Source: Siphonodentalium dalli (Eukaryota > Mollusca > Scaphopoda > Gadilida > Siphonodentaliidae). From it: DNA of 64,000 nucleotides. The DNA lies in the NCBI GenBank assembly GCA_032622095.1, contig CP136066.1, positions 189,524,816-189,588,815 on the forward strand, in the 5' to 3' direction. Under the pieces are notes generated by a model. It saw nothing but the letters and a program-made list of their open reading frames with translations, ran no database searches and was not told the origin of the DNA. The translations under genes and the position numbers were made by a program. Positions 12,801 through 24,495 of this stretch are shown here, piece after piece (the first letter of the stretch is position 1; every line of letters starts with the position of its first letter).

Positions 12801-14431
12801 ATGGCGACTAACTCGGACATTCGTTTTGGTGAAAACCCGCCCGGCCAACCAGACAGTCTCCCAGAGGCAATTTACAACGGCCTATCTGTTCTAAATGGAA
12901 ATACCAACATATCAGGCCCGGAACCTAACTTTCAATTCGCACACGGGACAAATGATGATTTTAGACATTTCAAATCCAACGTTGCGGACACTATAAATAG
13001 TTTCACGGGGTCAAAGTTCGTTGATGACAGACAACCTGCTCATAGTATGATACAGATGGGTCACATGACCAGTCAACATTCCTAACGGGATCAACCAATT
13101 CTATAGCCCACGACACCAATGATTACGCTGATCAATCTAATCTTCAAATGCCGAGCGGAGTAACGCGACCGCAATACACACAGCTCACTGGAGACCAGGG
13201 TATTGACACAATAATTTCAATGCTCCATGACCTAAATATAAAAATGGAGTTTATCGGTGAATTGAAACGGGAGATGTCGGAAGTGAACTCCAAATTATCG
13301 AATATTCAATTGTCGGTTGGAAATCTGCAGTATAGAGTGGGAACTCTGGAATCGAGTGAGCGTTCGGTGTCTAAAGACATTTCAAACCTCGTGAAATCTC
13401 AGGAAAAAACTGAAAACCAGATTTTGGATCTGATGAGAAAATCAGCCAAAATGGACCTATTAGAGAGGAGAACCCAGTTCGTTCTCGAGAAAGTCACGGA
13501 TGTCGAACAACGGGTATTGCGTGACGAACTAATCTTCACAGGAATCCCACCCCTTGTTCCAAATGATCCCATTGAAATAATTGAGGACACATTACGCGAT
13601 TTCTTGGAATCTAAGCTGAACATTACTAATTTTGTTGAATTTGAATTTGTGAGACGAATCGGAGATAGTTATGGCCCCCGACCAATCCTAGCAAAATTCT
13701 CAAAACTAAAGGACCGAGACATGGTGCGTAAGCTGGGTGGACTCCTGCGGGGCACAGACTGCTACATCAACGAAAATCTCCCCGAAGTAATTACCAAGTA
13801 TAGGAAGAACGTCTTGGCGCCGATGGCAAAAGAAGCGCGAGGTAAAGGACAGAAAGCCAGAATCGTAGGGGATAGGTTATTTGCTGACAATAAATTCGTC
13901 CCTCCTACAGTCACCCCACCATATAGAACAGAAGAGAACCAAGAGAAATACAGCGGGGTGAAACAGTCGAAACAGTCGAATATACATGGGAATAAACAAC
14001 CGAAAAGGCTCATTCATCAGCGATGACGCGGACGCGGCCGCGGCTATGGACGAAGTAACCGAGGCGGTTCAGCACCTCACATGTATAATGACTATCCGGA
14101 TAGACATTCTCCCATGGACTATCATGCTTCACACAGTGACATGTCTCGTGGACACAGTGCTAACATACAACTCCCACCGCCTCCACCAAAACTGAATGTA
14201 CCTACTAGTACATGTATAGCCAACCAGTATGTGACACCACCCCTCATGTCCCAGCCACCCCCACCCCCAAACCGAATCACACCCCCTCCAAACACCTCAC
14301 TATCCCACTATCCCAACCTCCCACACTCTGCAGCACAACCGGAACAACCAGTGGCCGACAGCCCTCCGCATGAAAATGAATACACAGAAAACGAAAGTGG
14401 TGATATTCAGCGGCAGGCTGGCGACCAATAG
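12801..14431 (+). mobile_element. LINE ORF1 (damaged)
   Basis: ORF1 of a non-LTR retrotransposon. It starts at the ATG at 12801, shifts frame near 13081, and continues in the frame of 13148 to 14431 with one in-frame TGA (14024-14026, probably an old CGA). Seen: a polar N terminus; a heptad-like coiled-coil region (about 13250-13500, MEFIGELKREMSEVNSKLSN and on); an L1-ORF1p-like RNA-binding core (ELIFTGIPP ... FVRRIGD ... RPILAKF ... CYINENLP); an RG-rich tail around the TGA; then a proline-rich end. Family knowledge: ORF1 proteins are trimeric nucleic-acid chaperones. ORF2 follows after a few bases. Confidence 0.85.
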
Positions 14432-15654
14432 GAGTGCCCGGGTTTGCTCCAGATTAAAGCGCTATCCCTCAACGTGTGTGGGCTATTATCCAGACTAGAC
14501 GATCCAGAGTTCATAGAATACATAAATAAGTTCGATATCCTTATGTTCCAAGAATCCAAAACTGATAACATTGACATTATCGAAATTGAAAATTTTCACA
14601 TAGTTGGATTGTTGAATAGAAAACGAGAATCAAAAGTAAGATCAGGTGGATTGTGCATAGCAGTAAAAACAAATCTAAAATCAAATTTTAGCATTGTAAA
14701 AGAGAACTGTCGATACGTTCAGTGGTGTAAATTACAATTTAAAAATGGACCGAGTTTCATTTTTGGAAACACTTACATCCCATGTGAAAACTCTAAATAT
14801 TTTAGCACTGAAACATTCGATGATATACAAGTTTCCATACTGGAGAAAATTATTTCTTATGACCACGTCCTCCTCTGTGCAGACTTCAACTCCAGGACAG
14901 GAAGTCTTGATGATAGTGCCCACGTTGAGAACCTCATTAATCAATACTGTTTAAAATCGACAGCCAAAACACGCCGTAACCCAGATATTACAAAAAATGG
15001 CTCAGGGTTCAAATTAAACAAACTTTGTGACAATACTAACATTATAATACTGAATGGCAGGAAAGGTTGCGATTACCCAAACGCAAATTTTACCACGTCA
15101 AACCACAGTGTGCTTGACTACGCGGTCAGTACTCCAAAACTTGTTGATAAGGTTAGCCTTTTCCAGGTCAACGAGGTCAACACATTGTTCTCCGATATAC
15201 ATGCACCCCTGACCTTGTGTATCGACATCGACCGAAAGTTAACAGCCGTGAAATCACTAACGGGTTACTTAATCCGAAACTCACATAAAAGACCCCGCAT
15301 AGTGTCTAAGCCACAACGACACTCAGTCAGGCGATTGTGGGGCACGAAACAACGGAATACGTTCAAAACAAATCTGCTGACCACTGACGCAATTAATCGC
15401 ATGAGAGAATCCCTTCGCCCTGGTGATTTGCACACAAGCGCACAAAACAAAATAGACACAGTATCCGAAATCCTCAAACAGTTGTTTTTGATACCCACTA
15501 AAGTACACGCGCACCCAAAGAAGCACCCATGCAGCAAGGGACACAACCCAAGGTAAAACCTCGAATTCACCGTGGTTTAACCGCAGCTGTACTCGGTGCA
15601 GAACTGAATATAGAAGAGCGCGTAAACAATATAAGGTATGCCCAACGAATATTA
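14432..15654 (+). mobile_element. LINE ORF2, endonuclease domain
   Basis: The apurinic-type endonuclease at the N terminus of ORF2. Visible motifs in order: LSLNVCGL, FQES, SGGLCIAVK, NTYIPC, CADFNSRTG, SVLDYAVS and SDIHAPLTL. They correspond to the catalytic Asn, Glu, Asp-Phe-Asn and Ser-Asp-His blocks. The frame shifts near 15556; the next frame reads PWFNRSCTRCR and RRARKQYK, the usual segment after the endonuclease. The coding sequence is cut at 15654 by an insertion and resumes at 19201 in frame. Confidence 0.88.
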
Positions 15655-16667
15655 ACAAGAAAACCATAGTCAGAAATGGTAACGCCACCAAGATTATGGT
15701 ATTACATATAAATAGAAATTATAAAAAATACATAAAATATTTTGATAACAATTGCGTTTAAACAAGTAATCCTTCAAATTATTACTAACAAAGTAAACGA
15801 CTGTGGAGTCACTCAACAGATTATAAAGACTTGGACATAGTATACTGTAAATACTAAAATTTAAATGAAATAATTAAAAGATAAAATTTAGCAAGTAGTA
15901 AAAGTTAAATTTTCTCATTTTTGTTTTGGTTAAATAAAGCAATAATTTAAATGTAACATTTGGTTTAAAAACAAATGATTGACCGTGGCTCTTCCAATAA
16001 TTGCGCGACTGACCTGGTCAGTTGTTCTTAAGAAGTTGTTTTGATAATTACTATGGAGGGAAATAGTTGTGGCTGTGGCTTCGCAAGTAATTACCTTGGT
16101 GACGTGATGTTAACAAATCTGAACTCCAGTTAACCAAGGCTGCTTCATACCAAATATAAGGTGAATTATTAATTCTTTAGAAGTTGTTTTAAGATTTACT
16201 ATGGAGGGAAAGAATTGTGGTGCTGGCTTCGCAACTATTTGACCTCATTGTAACAAATATAAATATTAGTCACTCAGGCAATAGATGTATCTATTCTGTA
16301 TATTAACTTATTGGGTCTTACGTGTCTTGATATGTCTAAATAGTTTTCGATGGACAGATCGCGCAAGGGACCCACGCCAATCTTCTCTGTTGGGATTCCA
16401 ATTGTTGGCTCATTAAATAGGCACATATGCTTAAGATACAGTCGCACGCTCCCGTAAGTCGGGTTTTGGATCACAGTTAATGTAAATATCATTGAAATAA
16501 TCGGTTTCCCCCAATAAACATCCATATATTGAATATACATGTTTTGGAGCAGAATTAGGCAGTCCATATTGGACGCCATCATGGAATTTATTTTTGTTTT
16601 GATTTTCACACATTATTATTAGTTATATGGATGGAGTTCTCATTAAACCTCACATCCTTGTATTGGT

Positions 16668-17138
16668 TACAGTAATACCCAAAGTAATTGACCACTTAAC
16701 CACATCAGAATTATTGGTAATTTTTCAGGATTTGAAATCCTGAAAATTTACCAATAATTTTGCTGTGGTCAATTACTTTGGACATTACTGTATGAGGATT
16801 GAGTTATCATTAAACCTCAAATCCTTATATTGGTTACAGTAATGCCCAAAGTAATTGACCACTTAACCACAGCAGAATTATGTATTTTTTCAGCATTTAC
16901 AATCCTCAAATTACCCATTATTCTGCTGTGGTTAAGTGGTCAATTGCTTTGAACATTACTGTATGATGATTGAGTTATCATTAAACCTCAAATCCTTATA
17001 TTGGTTACAGTAATGCCCAAAGTAATTGACCCTTTAACCACAGCATAATTATGGGTAATTTTTCAGGATTTAGAATCATGAAAAAATACACACAATTTTG
17101 CTGTGGTTAAGTGATGAATTACTTTGGACATTACTGTA
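16668..17138. mobile_element. Three tandem TA-flanked palindromic MITEs
   Basis: Copies at 16668-16792, 16835-16963 and 17006-17138. Each runs TA-CAGTAATGCCCAAAG to the inverted end ACATTACTG-TA and folds into one hairpin containing CCACAGCAGAATTATGGG. The spacers (ATCATTAAACCTCAAATCC and similar) are also repeated, so the unit of about 170 bp was amplified as a tandem. The TA target and short CAG-type ends suit Tc1/mariner-type MITEs. Confidence 0.75.
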
Positions 17139-18673
17139 TGTAGATGGAGTTAAACCTCACATGAGTGTGTTGGGGATTTGGACCTTGACTTGGGACCTTT
17201 GGTTTTTAACGCAACAAATGCGCGTACACCGTATACACAAATGTTTTATGTAACCAGAGTTTTTCTTGGATAAGATGAGTTTGAAGCCTGCTTACATTTC
17301 AAAATGTTGTCAGTTTTGTACTGTCTGCAGCGGATCTCGACGCTTTGAAGCAAAAGTTACAAAAGATAAAATGTGTATGTGACGAGACTATAATACAAAT
17401 GAAAAAATAAATTGAGGGAGGGGTGGGCGATACAGGGAACTAAGGGTTGAACCGATATAAATTTGTAGAGCAATAACGACCAATGTTGACATATTATGCA
17501 TATCAACTCTACTGTTGCAACAAGGCTATAAAATAGGGGGGTGTCAGAATCTTAGTCATCTCTATATAGTGCCAGAATAGTCATTTATGGAGTTCTATAA
17601 GATGTTGGGTTGGTTATATGGACTCGGAGAAAAAAGGGGTTTGTACCGATGAAGTTGATGAACTGACATAAATTAGTGGATCGATGTTGCCATGTAATGC
17701 ATCGTGACTGTACTAAAGCAGCAATTATATAAAATTGGGGTGGGGGTATGAAATTATCTCTATAGTTGGCACCAGGATTATATAGAAAGGAATAGCAATT
17801 GATATACATATACGGTATACTATAGTAATACCATAGACATATAAGTACAAGTATCACGAGATAAAATATTACGTAACATGACTATATACCGATGAAAGAA
17901 ATAAATAAATTGGACCGGGATTAGAGGTTGGGTTGGTTATATGTGGATAATTGGATATGGAATTCATACCGATGAAACGATACAAATTAGTGGAGCGATA
18001 GAGACACTTAGTCAGGCTACGCGGGGGAAATAGGGGTTGATACGATAGACCGAAATAAATTTGTCGAGTGATAATGATCAATGATGACGTATAAAGTAAC
18101 GCGACTGTACTGTCACACAATTATCAGGTAGAATCGGTCAAATATGACAGGGTACAGCACGTAATTATTTCCTAGATCGAAGAAATGATTTTTTTTTTTC
18201 GATGATAAAATTTAACATGGGATTTGCCATTATTCGGCATTAAATTTAAAATCGATTTATGTCTATAAAACTGTCATTTTTTAAAATTTTGAGCTGAAAC
18301 TTGGTGTGTATGTGTATAATACTACTATATTCTTAAAATGACAGAGTTCAGCGCGTAATTATGTTTTAGATGGAAGAAATTGAATTTGTTTTCGATAACA
18401 AATTTACAGCGTGTACGGCCTACGGGTCATTGAGTATGCTCAATTTTTGTAAACAAACTTTTGTCAATAGCCGTTTTGGTCAAACTAAACCTTCTTCGAC
18501 CGGGACAGCAGATCCGAATAGTAGCTAAGATGTATTTAGATAGAATTATCAAAAGAATATGACCGATCAGGGTACATTTTAAGTGAATAGAGTGGAGAAA
18601 TCTTGGTGATAATTCCAGAAAATAAAGATGGAGGTGAATCACAATTAAACTTCCCACAATGCACTTCACTAAA

Positions 18674-19130
18674 CCAGGGGTTCTCAATGGGTTACACATT
18701 ATTTTCAGTCTATCAGATTATTTATATTTTCAACAACAAGTGACTTTAAGTTTACAATTTCAGCCTGTCCTGACTCTATCGATACGATTTAACACATTTT
18801 CAAAAACGTATTATACACCGGTGGCGTTAACTTTACAATTTAAGCATCTACGTGATTCTATCGGTACGATTGAGTAAGGTACAAACAAGAATACATCAGG
18901 GGCTCTCAATGGGTTATATATTATTTTCAGTCTATCAAATTATTTATATTTTCAACAACATATTATTACACCGGTGACTTTAAGTTTACAATTTGAGCCT
19001 GTCCTGACTCTATCGATACGATTTATCATATTTTCATAAACGTATTATACACCAGTGGCGTTAACTTTACAATTTCGGCATCTACGTGATTCTATCTGTA
19101 CGATTGAGTAAGGTACAAACAATCTCCAAG
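18674..19130 (+). repeat. 225-bp tandem duplication inside E1a
   Basis: CAGGGGTTCTCAATGGGTTA, TTTCAGTCTATCA, CCTGTCCTGACTCTATCGAT and GATTCTATCGGTACGATTGA occur in both copies (18674-18897 and 18898-19130). Each copy contains two half-units starting GGTGACTTTAAG or GGTGGCGTTAAC. Confidence 0.75.
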
Positions 19131-19200
19131 AATACATTCGCCCTGTCCACCACGCAATATCAAAATCTCAGAAGCTAGAAACACCACAGGTGGCGTAATA

Positions 19201-19488
19201 AATCTAAGATAATAGAATATAGGAAGCGTTATAAACTCGCATTACTGGCAAGCAAGAAAGACTTTTATGGTAAACTCAGATTGAAAATACAGCATATGCG
19301 TGGTACATCGGCCAGCGAGTTTTGGAAATTAATCCGAGATTTAGATAAGAGTAGAACCACGAAACCTACTCCGAGTGCAGATGAATTTCAAAATCATTTC
19401 GAAGCGGAAGAACAAGAGATGTTCGCCGAAATTACCCATGATAATAATACGCGATGCATAGAATACTCAGATGAACCCGATATTATAG
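19201..19488 (+). mobile_element. LINE ORF2, linker between endonuclease and RT
   Basis: A 288-bp orphan piece of the same LINE between two insertions. It reads KSKIIEYRKRYKLALL, then ASEFWKLIRDLDKS (the conserved FWK motif before the RT), then QNHFEAEEQEMFAE. Joining 15654 to 19201 keeps the frame open, as does joining 19488 to 25205, where GATATTATAG plus ACATAAACAG gives DIIDINRDFT. The reading frame appears to continue into the right-hand insertion because that element's first 40 bp happen to be open. Confidence 0.8.
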
Positions 19489-19680
19489 ACAAGAAAACCA
19501 TAGTCAGAAATGGTAACGCCACCAAGATCATATTTTTGCCATAAATATAAATTATAATATAATTATACTATAAACTAGCTTTCAAATTTTATGTGGGAAA
19601 TTTGCATACTTCCATATTTCAAGTTTTCCTGTTTCTCGTGTTATACATTACATTCTTCAAACTGTCTTCTTTATTACACA

Positions 19681-20235
19681 AGCTGATGGGCCCGACTTCG
19701 TCCGGGCTGTTTCCCATCTGATTTCCGGAGAAAGGCGCGATTTGACCTTGAATTGGTCAAGGTCAGGTCAGGGTCATGATTTGACCCGTCCAAAACACCC
19801 CCACCCCGGAGAAAAGTACCCCTAGGTATCAAATTTCGTCGAAATCCGTCCGTTTTTACACAACTTGACCTTTAATTAACAATTTTGAAGGTCAAGGTAA
19901 GGTCGGAGTCATGATTTGACCCGTCCAAAACACTCCCCCGACAAAAGTATCCATAGGTATCAAATTTCGTCGAAATCCATCCGTTTTACCCGATTTGACC
20001 TTTGATTGACCACATTGAAGGTCAAGGTCACGCCGAGGTCAGGATTTGACCCATTCAAAAGACTCCCCGGACAAAAGTATCCCTAGGTATCAAATTTCGC
20101 CGAAATTCGTCCGTTTTACACAAATTGACCTTGCATTGACATTTTTAAAGGTCAAGGTCAGGTCGGGGTCACGATTTGACCCGTCCAAAACACTTCCCGG
20201 ACACAAATACCCCTAAGTATCAAATTACGTTGAAA
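19681..20235 (+). repeat. GTCAAGGTCA-rich element, four internal units
   Basis: Starts near GCTGATGGGCCCGACTTCGT. Units of about 120 bp repeat: GATTTGACCTTGAATTGAC, AAGGTCAAGGTCAGGTCG, TTTGACCCGTCCAAAACACT, CCGGACAAAAGTA and ATCAAATTTCGTCGAAATCC. Inside E1b. Confidence 0.8.
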
Positions 20236-20724
20236 TATATGGAAAGCCGAAGAGGCCATGTTAGTTGCCACTTGCTAGTTATACAACGCACGACTTATCG
20301 CAGTTTTTTAAAGGTGTTTCAAACTAGGAGATAGAAGTATTTTGCGTTTCAAATGGTGATGAATTAGAGTATTTTATTCAAATTTTATGGCATAAATTGT
20401 TTTTAAAACCGTATATAATATAACGAAAATGAATGACTCCAAAATTAAGTGGGCCTTTAAACAAAGTCACAATTGCAGTTAGGCTCATCTCATACTATTC
20501 AGCGATATCCTGCTGCGAAGTTTGTTATAGCCTCCAGTATTCATTGAGCGCTATAGTCCCATTGTTATAATTCGCCTTTAGCAGGCGTACTCTTGTTTCA
20601 GATTATTGAGACATTAGGTCACACGTAATGACATTAAATCGCAGGAAACATAGCAATTGTGTGGGCTGCTTGGCGTGAATATGTAATGATAAATAAGGTC
20701 ATACGTAATGACATTAAACTCAAG

Positions 20725-21500
20725 AAAACCCGCGAAAACAAAACAAAATCACATTTAATGTTTTAAGTTATTTCCTTCATAAAAAGAATCTTCGTGATAA
20801 TGAACCCTTTCAATACTTTAGAAAATAGAATTAACCTTAAAATAACAAAAACCATTGGAATAGAGAACCTTCGGAATAACGAACCTTCGGATTGGTGAAC
20901 CTTCGGAACAGCGAACATTCAGAGAAATTTTGGAATAGTGTACCTTCGGGATAGTGAACCTTCGGAATAGAGACATGCCCCCCAATATTCATATTATATG
21001 TCCAGATTTCAAAGGTATGGGCCCATACAATTCTAAATTTGGCCCTTAAAATATTTAACCCCAAATTGGAGCCCGCACAGAACAGCACTTAAGTCAACTG
21101 TACCTGTGTCATGTCCCAATGCAGAAGGGTCCATATATACCACAACATTCATATTATATGCCAAGAATTCAAAGGTATGGGCCCACGTAATCACATTAAA
21201 TCTCAAGAAAACCTGCGAAAACAAAACAAAATCACATTTAATGTTCTAAGTTATTTCCTCCTGTATCGGTATGCGCGCAGGATCTGTTCGTATGTGAGCG
21301 CACACTCCATGAAAAGAATCTTCGTGATAATGAACCCTCTCAATACTTTAGAATATAGAATTAACCTAAAAATAACAAAAACCTTCGGAATGGAGAACCT
21401 TCGGAATAGCGAACCTTCGGAATAGTAAACCTTCGAAATAGCAAGTATTCAGAATAGAGAACCTTCGGAATAGTGGATCTTCGGTATAGCGAACCTTCAT
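20725..21500 (+). repeat. 480-bp tandem duplication with CTTCGGAATAG minisatellite
   Basis: GAAAACAAAACAAAATCACA and AAGAATCTTCGTGATAATGA recur 480-545 bp apart, each followed by runs of 14-15-bp units GAACCTTCGGAATAG (20858-20970 and 21385-21500). Confidence 0.75.
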
Positions 21501-22147
21501 AATAGAAACATGTCCCCACAATTACACTGGTGACGTAAACACATGTGCTAATCTTTGTTGAACTATCGTCACTCTATCGGAACGATTTTACTCAAGTACG
21601 AAATACCTAACCATAATACATTCAGCCAGTGGATTATCGATCGTCCGCTCGAACATGAAAATCTGCGTACCAAGCAACACCACGATGTGGCGTAATGACA
21701 AGAAAACTAAGATGCATGCATCAGGTCGGCCGTGAACTATCTACCATAGAATTGTTGTAGCTATCGATTATACATTTTGGAACACCTGGCTGTATGTATG
21801 TGTGTATGCATGAATGCATGTGTGTATGTGTTATAGACTCTAACACTGCTCGACTGATCCGACTCGGATTTGGTATTTAACTTGTCAACTTGACCTCGCT
21901 CATAGGCATGTTTCTGGACCTTGACCTTTCCGACTAAAAATTTGTGTGTAGGACTACTTCGATCCCGGGAGCAATATGGACGGGTCCAATTTCACGTGGG
22001 ACCATGTTCTCGAACGTGTTGATATAGGCATGTTTCTGGACCAATTGAACAATAGTTTGGCCAGACGCTGTATATACTGGGTACTGTCCAGATGGAGGCG
22101 ATCACAAAAAAATCCCTAAATAGCCCGAACGAAGTCGAGTACATCAG

Positions 22148-22652
22148 CTAGTTTAATATATATTTTGGACATTTGTCTGTCTGTTTGTCTGTTAGCTATG
22201 GCCGGGAAAACTGCCGGACAGATTTGACGAAATTTGATACCTAGGGGAAATTATTTCCAGGGAGTATTTTGGACGGGTCAAATCTTGATCCCGACCTGAC
22301 TTTGACATTCAAAAAGATCAATTCAAGGTCAAATCTGGTAAAAACGGAAGTATTTCAACGAAATTTAATACCTACTGTTACTTTTGTCCCAGGAGTGTTT
22401 CGGGTGGGTCAAATCATGACCCTGACCTGATCTTGACATTCAAAATTGTCCATTCAAGGTCAAATCTGGTAAAGCCGGGCGGATTTCGACGGGTACTTTT
22501 GTCGTGACTTTTGTCCGGGGAGTGTTTTGGACGGGTCAAATCGTGACCCAACATGACGTTCACCTTTAAAATGGTCAATTCAAGGTTAATTCGCGCAATT
22601 CTCCGAAAATCAGAGGGGAACATCCCAGACGAAGTCGGGTCCACCAGCTACT
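22148..22652 (-). repeat. GTCAAGGTCA-rich element (inverted)
   Basis: Same family read on the minus strand, with both ends: GCTGGTGGACCCGACTTCGT at the high end and GGCCATAGCTAACAGACAAA with ATATATATTAAAC at the low end. Three internal units. Inside E2a. Confidence 0.8.
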
Positions 22653-24189
22653 ATTATATATTTCTAGATTTAGTTACAAACTAAATACCTGTATATTGTA
22701 CAAATAAATGTTTGACAAATATATCTGTATCAATATTACCATACCGGTCATTAAAATAGATACGACGAAACAAATTTTGAAGGGTGCATGTATCAGGTAA
22801 ATTTTTATATTTCAAATGATGACAGGAATGCGGAAAGTTGAAGTACCTACGTAATACTGGCTATCCGAATGAAGAGATATACATGTATATAAAAACCAAA
22901 ATAGAAGATGACTGCTGGCGACAATGTTTTCCAAAACAATTCAAAGCATTCGATAGCTCCCATCTAGTTGTCAGCCCGAAGATCAATATGAAGTTTGGTG
23001 ACTTTCAGATGAGGGATATGTCTGTACAGTTGCTAAACAATTCAGTCATGCAAAAGAGGATCAAACAGTAAGATACCAAATTGCTGCCTGTGGTAATGTT
23101 TTTTAACGAAATTCGGGAAAATTAGATTACTCTCACCCTGGTTATCCAGAAGATCTTTGTGGAATCTGGTGACGATCGGACAAGGGGTGTCGTCTGTAGG
23201 ATCAACCAAATTATTTAGCCATAAAAATAGTAAAATTCAAGATCACCGCTGGCAGTGATGTCTTCACAAGGACAGTTTGAGAACAAAATATGGCTCACAT
23301 CTAGCGGTGACCCAAAATATCCACATGAGAAAAAGTTCTCCAATAAAAGCTGGCTGAGGGTGCGCCAATTGATTCAAAATCGAAATTTAGCAGGGTGTAC
23401 TGCTTGTGGCCATGTTTTCCCCGCAAATTTGATAGACTGATGGACAAAACCACTGAATCCGTTGAATCAATATACATGTATACATGGATTAATTTATATG
23501 CATTGTTATACACAGTACTGGTATATAAAGGTACTGAAAATAACAATATTACTAGTATACACAAAATAAACCATATATCATGGCTATGGGTTCTAATATC
23601 CGAATATGACAGCTGAGAACTTGGTGTGAAGAGTGGTGGTGTCTCAAGTATATCTAACCCCCCACGTTAGAAAAAATGCCATTAAATGTCATAAGTATAA
23701 TCTAGCTTGAGGACAGAAGTTATCCATAAAACCCCCCTTAATTCAACCAGGTCCTCGCGCGATGTATGGTCGATCACATGATGATCTAGGAGGGGGGGGG
23801 GGGTTATAATTGTTGTATAAAAACAGCACTGCAAGTAAATATAAAATAAAATAGTGCTACATCTTATTACAGATTATTGCCATATATAATCAGTGACTAT
23901 ACAGACAGTCTGACAAAATAAAGTTTCAGTGACACTCTATCCGAAGAGGGGAATAATTCCATCTGTTACAGTCAATGGAGCAATTATGAATCTGGAAAGG
24001 TGAAATTTCTAAGTAATACTAGATATCGACATGACGCGATAACATATAACGTAAATGCAATATGGCCGCTGGCGACCATTTTTTCATATAAAATAAAAAA
24101 AATATTTGATAGCTCTCATCTGATAGATCAATATGAAGTTTGGTGATGATAGGATGAGTGAAGTGGACTGTGCTAAACGGTTTAGTAAT

Positions 24190-24495
24190 GCTTAAAAAGA
24201 TTCTTACCTTAATATTTTTATGTTCACTTTATAAACTTCACTGAGTCATCTTTGTCATGTATTGAGTTTGATATCTTTTGTTAACAGTTTATAAATCATG
24301 TATGTCTCATGTTTGTTATTTTAATTTATGTGTTTATTATCATTAAATAAAGTTGCATTCCTTAAAAAGATTCTTACCTCAATGTTTTTATGTTCACTTT
24401 ATAAACTCCACTGAGTCATCTTTGTCATGTATTGAATTTGATATCATTTGTTAACAGTTTATAAATTATGTATGTCTCGTGTTCGTTATTATATT
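24190..24495 (+). repeat. 131-bp tandem duplication, 170-bp spacing
   Basis: CTTAAAAAGATTCTTACC, TTTTATGTTCACTTTATAAA, GAGTCATCTTTGTCATGTAT and TTAACAGTTTATAAAT at 24190-24320 and again at 24360-24490. A possible polyadenylation-like AATAAA lies between them. Confidence 0.75.

Larger units (their letters stand above)
15655..19200 (+). mobile_element. Hairpin-ended element, copy E1a (3.5 kb)
   Basis: It interrupts the LINE. The left end is ACAAGAAAACCATAGTCAG; the right end is a CCACAGGTGG hairpin followed by CGTAATA. There are no inverted terminal repeats and no target duplication: removing it joins AATATTA to AATCTAAG and restores the ORF2 frame. The interior holds no recognisable protein. 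It carries tandem blocks: a duplicated segment at 16030-16240, three CAGTAATG MITEs, diverged tandem units at 17.4-18.4 kb, and a 225-bp duplication at 18.67-19.13 kb. Structure and insertion mode recall non-autonomous Helitron or Helentron elements, but the canonical CTRR end is not evident. Confidence 0.7.
19489..21697 (+). mobile_element. Hairpin-ended element, copy E1b (2.2 kb)
   Basis: It has the same left 40 bp as E1a (ACAAGAAAACCATAGTCAG and on) and a related right end: a CACCACGATGTGG hairpin followed by CGTAATG. The last 160 bp are alignable to the last 160 bp of E1a. Inside are a GTCAAGGTCA-rich repeat (19681-20235) and two tandem copies of a 480-bp block containing CTTCGGAATAG minisatellites. 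It abuts E2a with no intervening base. Confidence 0.68.

Noticed and set aside
16290-16400. A pseudo-exon resembling receptor exon 4 on the minus strand (RLAWVP, CPSKTI then a stop)
   Set aside because: The similarity is short, contains stops, lies inside E1a, and a true exon 4 with correct phases was found at 30826-30932.
22838-24190. Small frames such as 22838-23071 as genes
   Set aside because: The same DNA phrases (ATATGAAGTTTGGTGA and others) recur out of frame within E2a, as expected for non-coding repeats.
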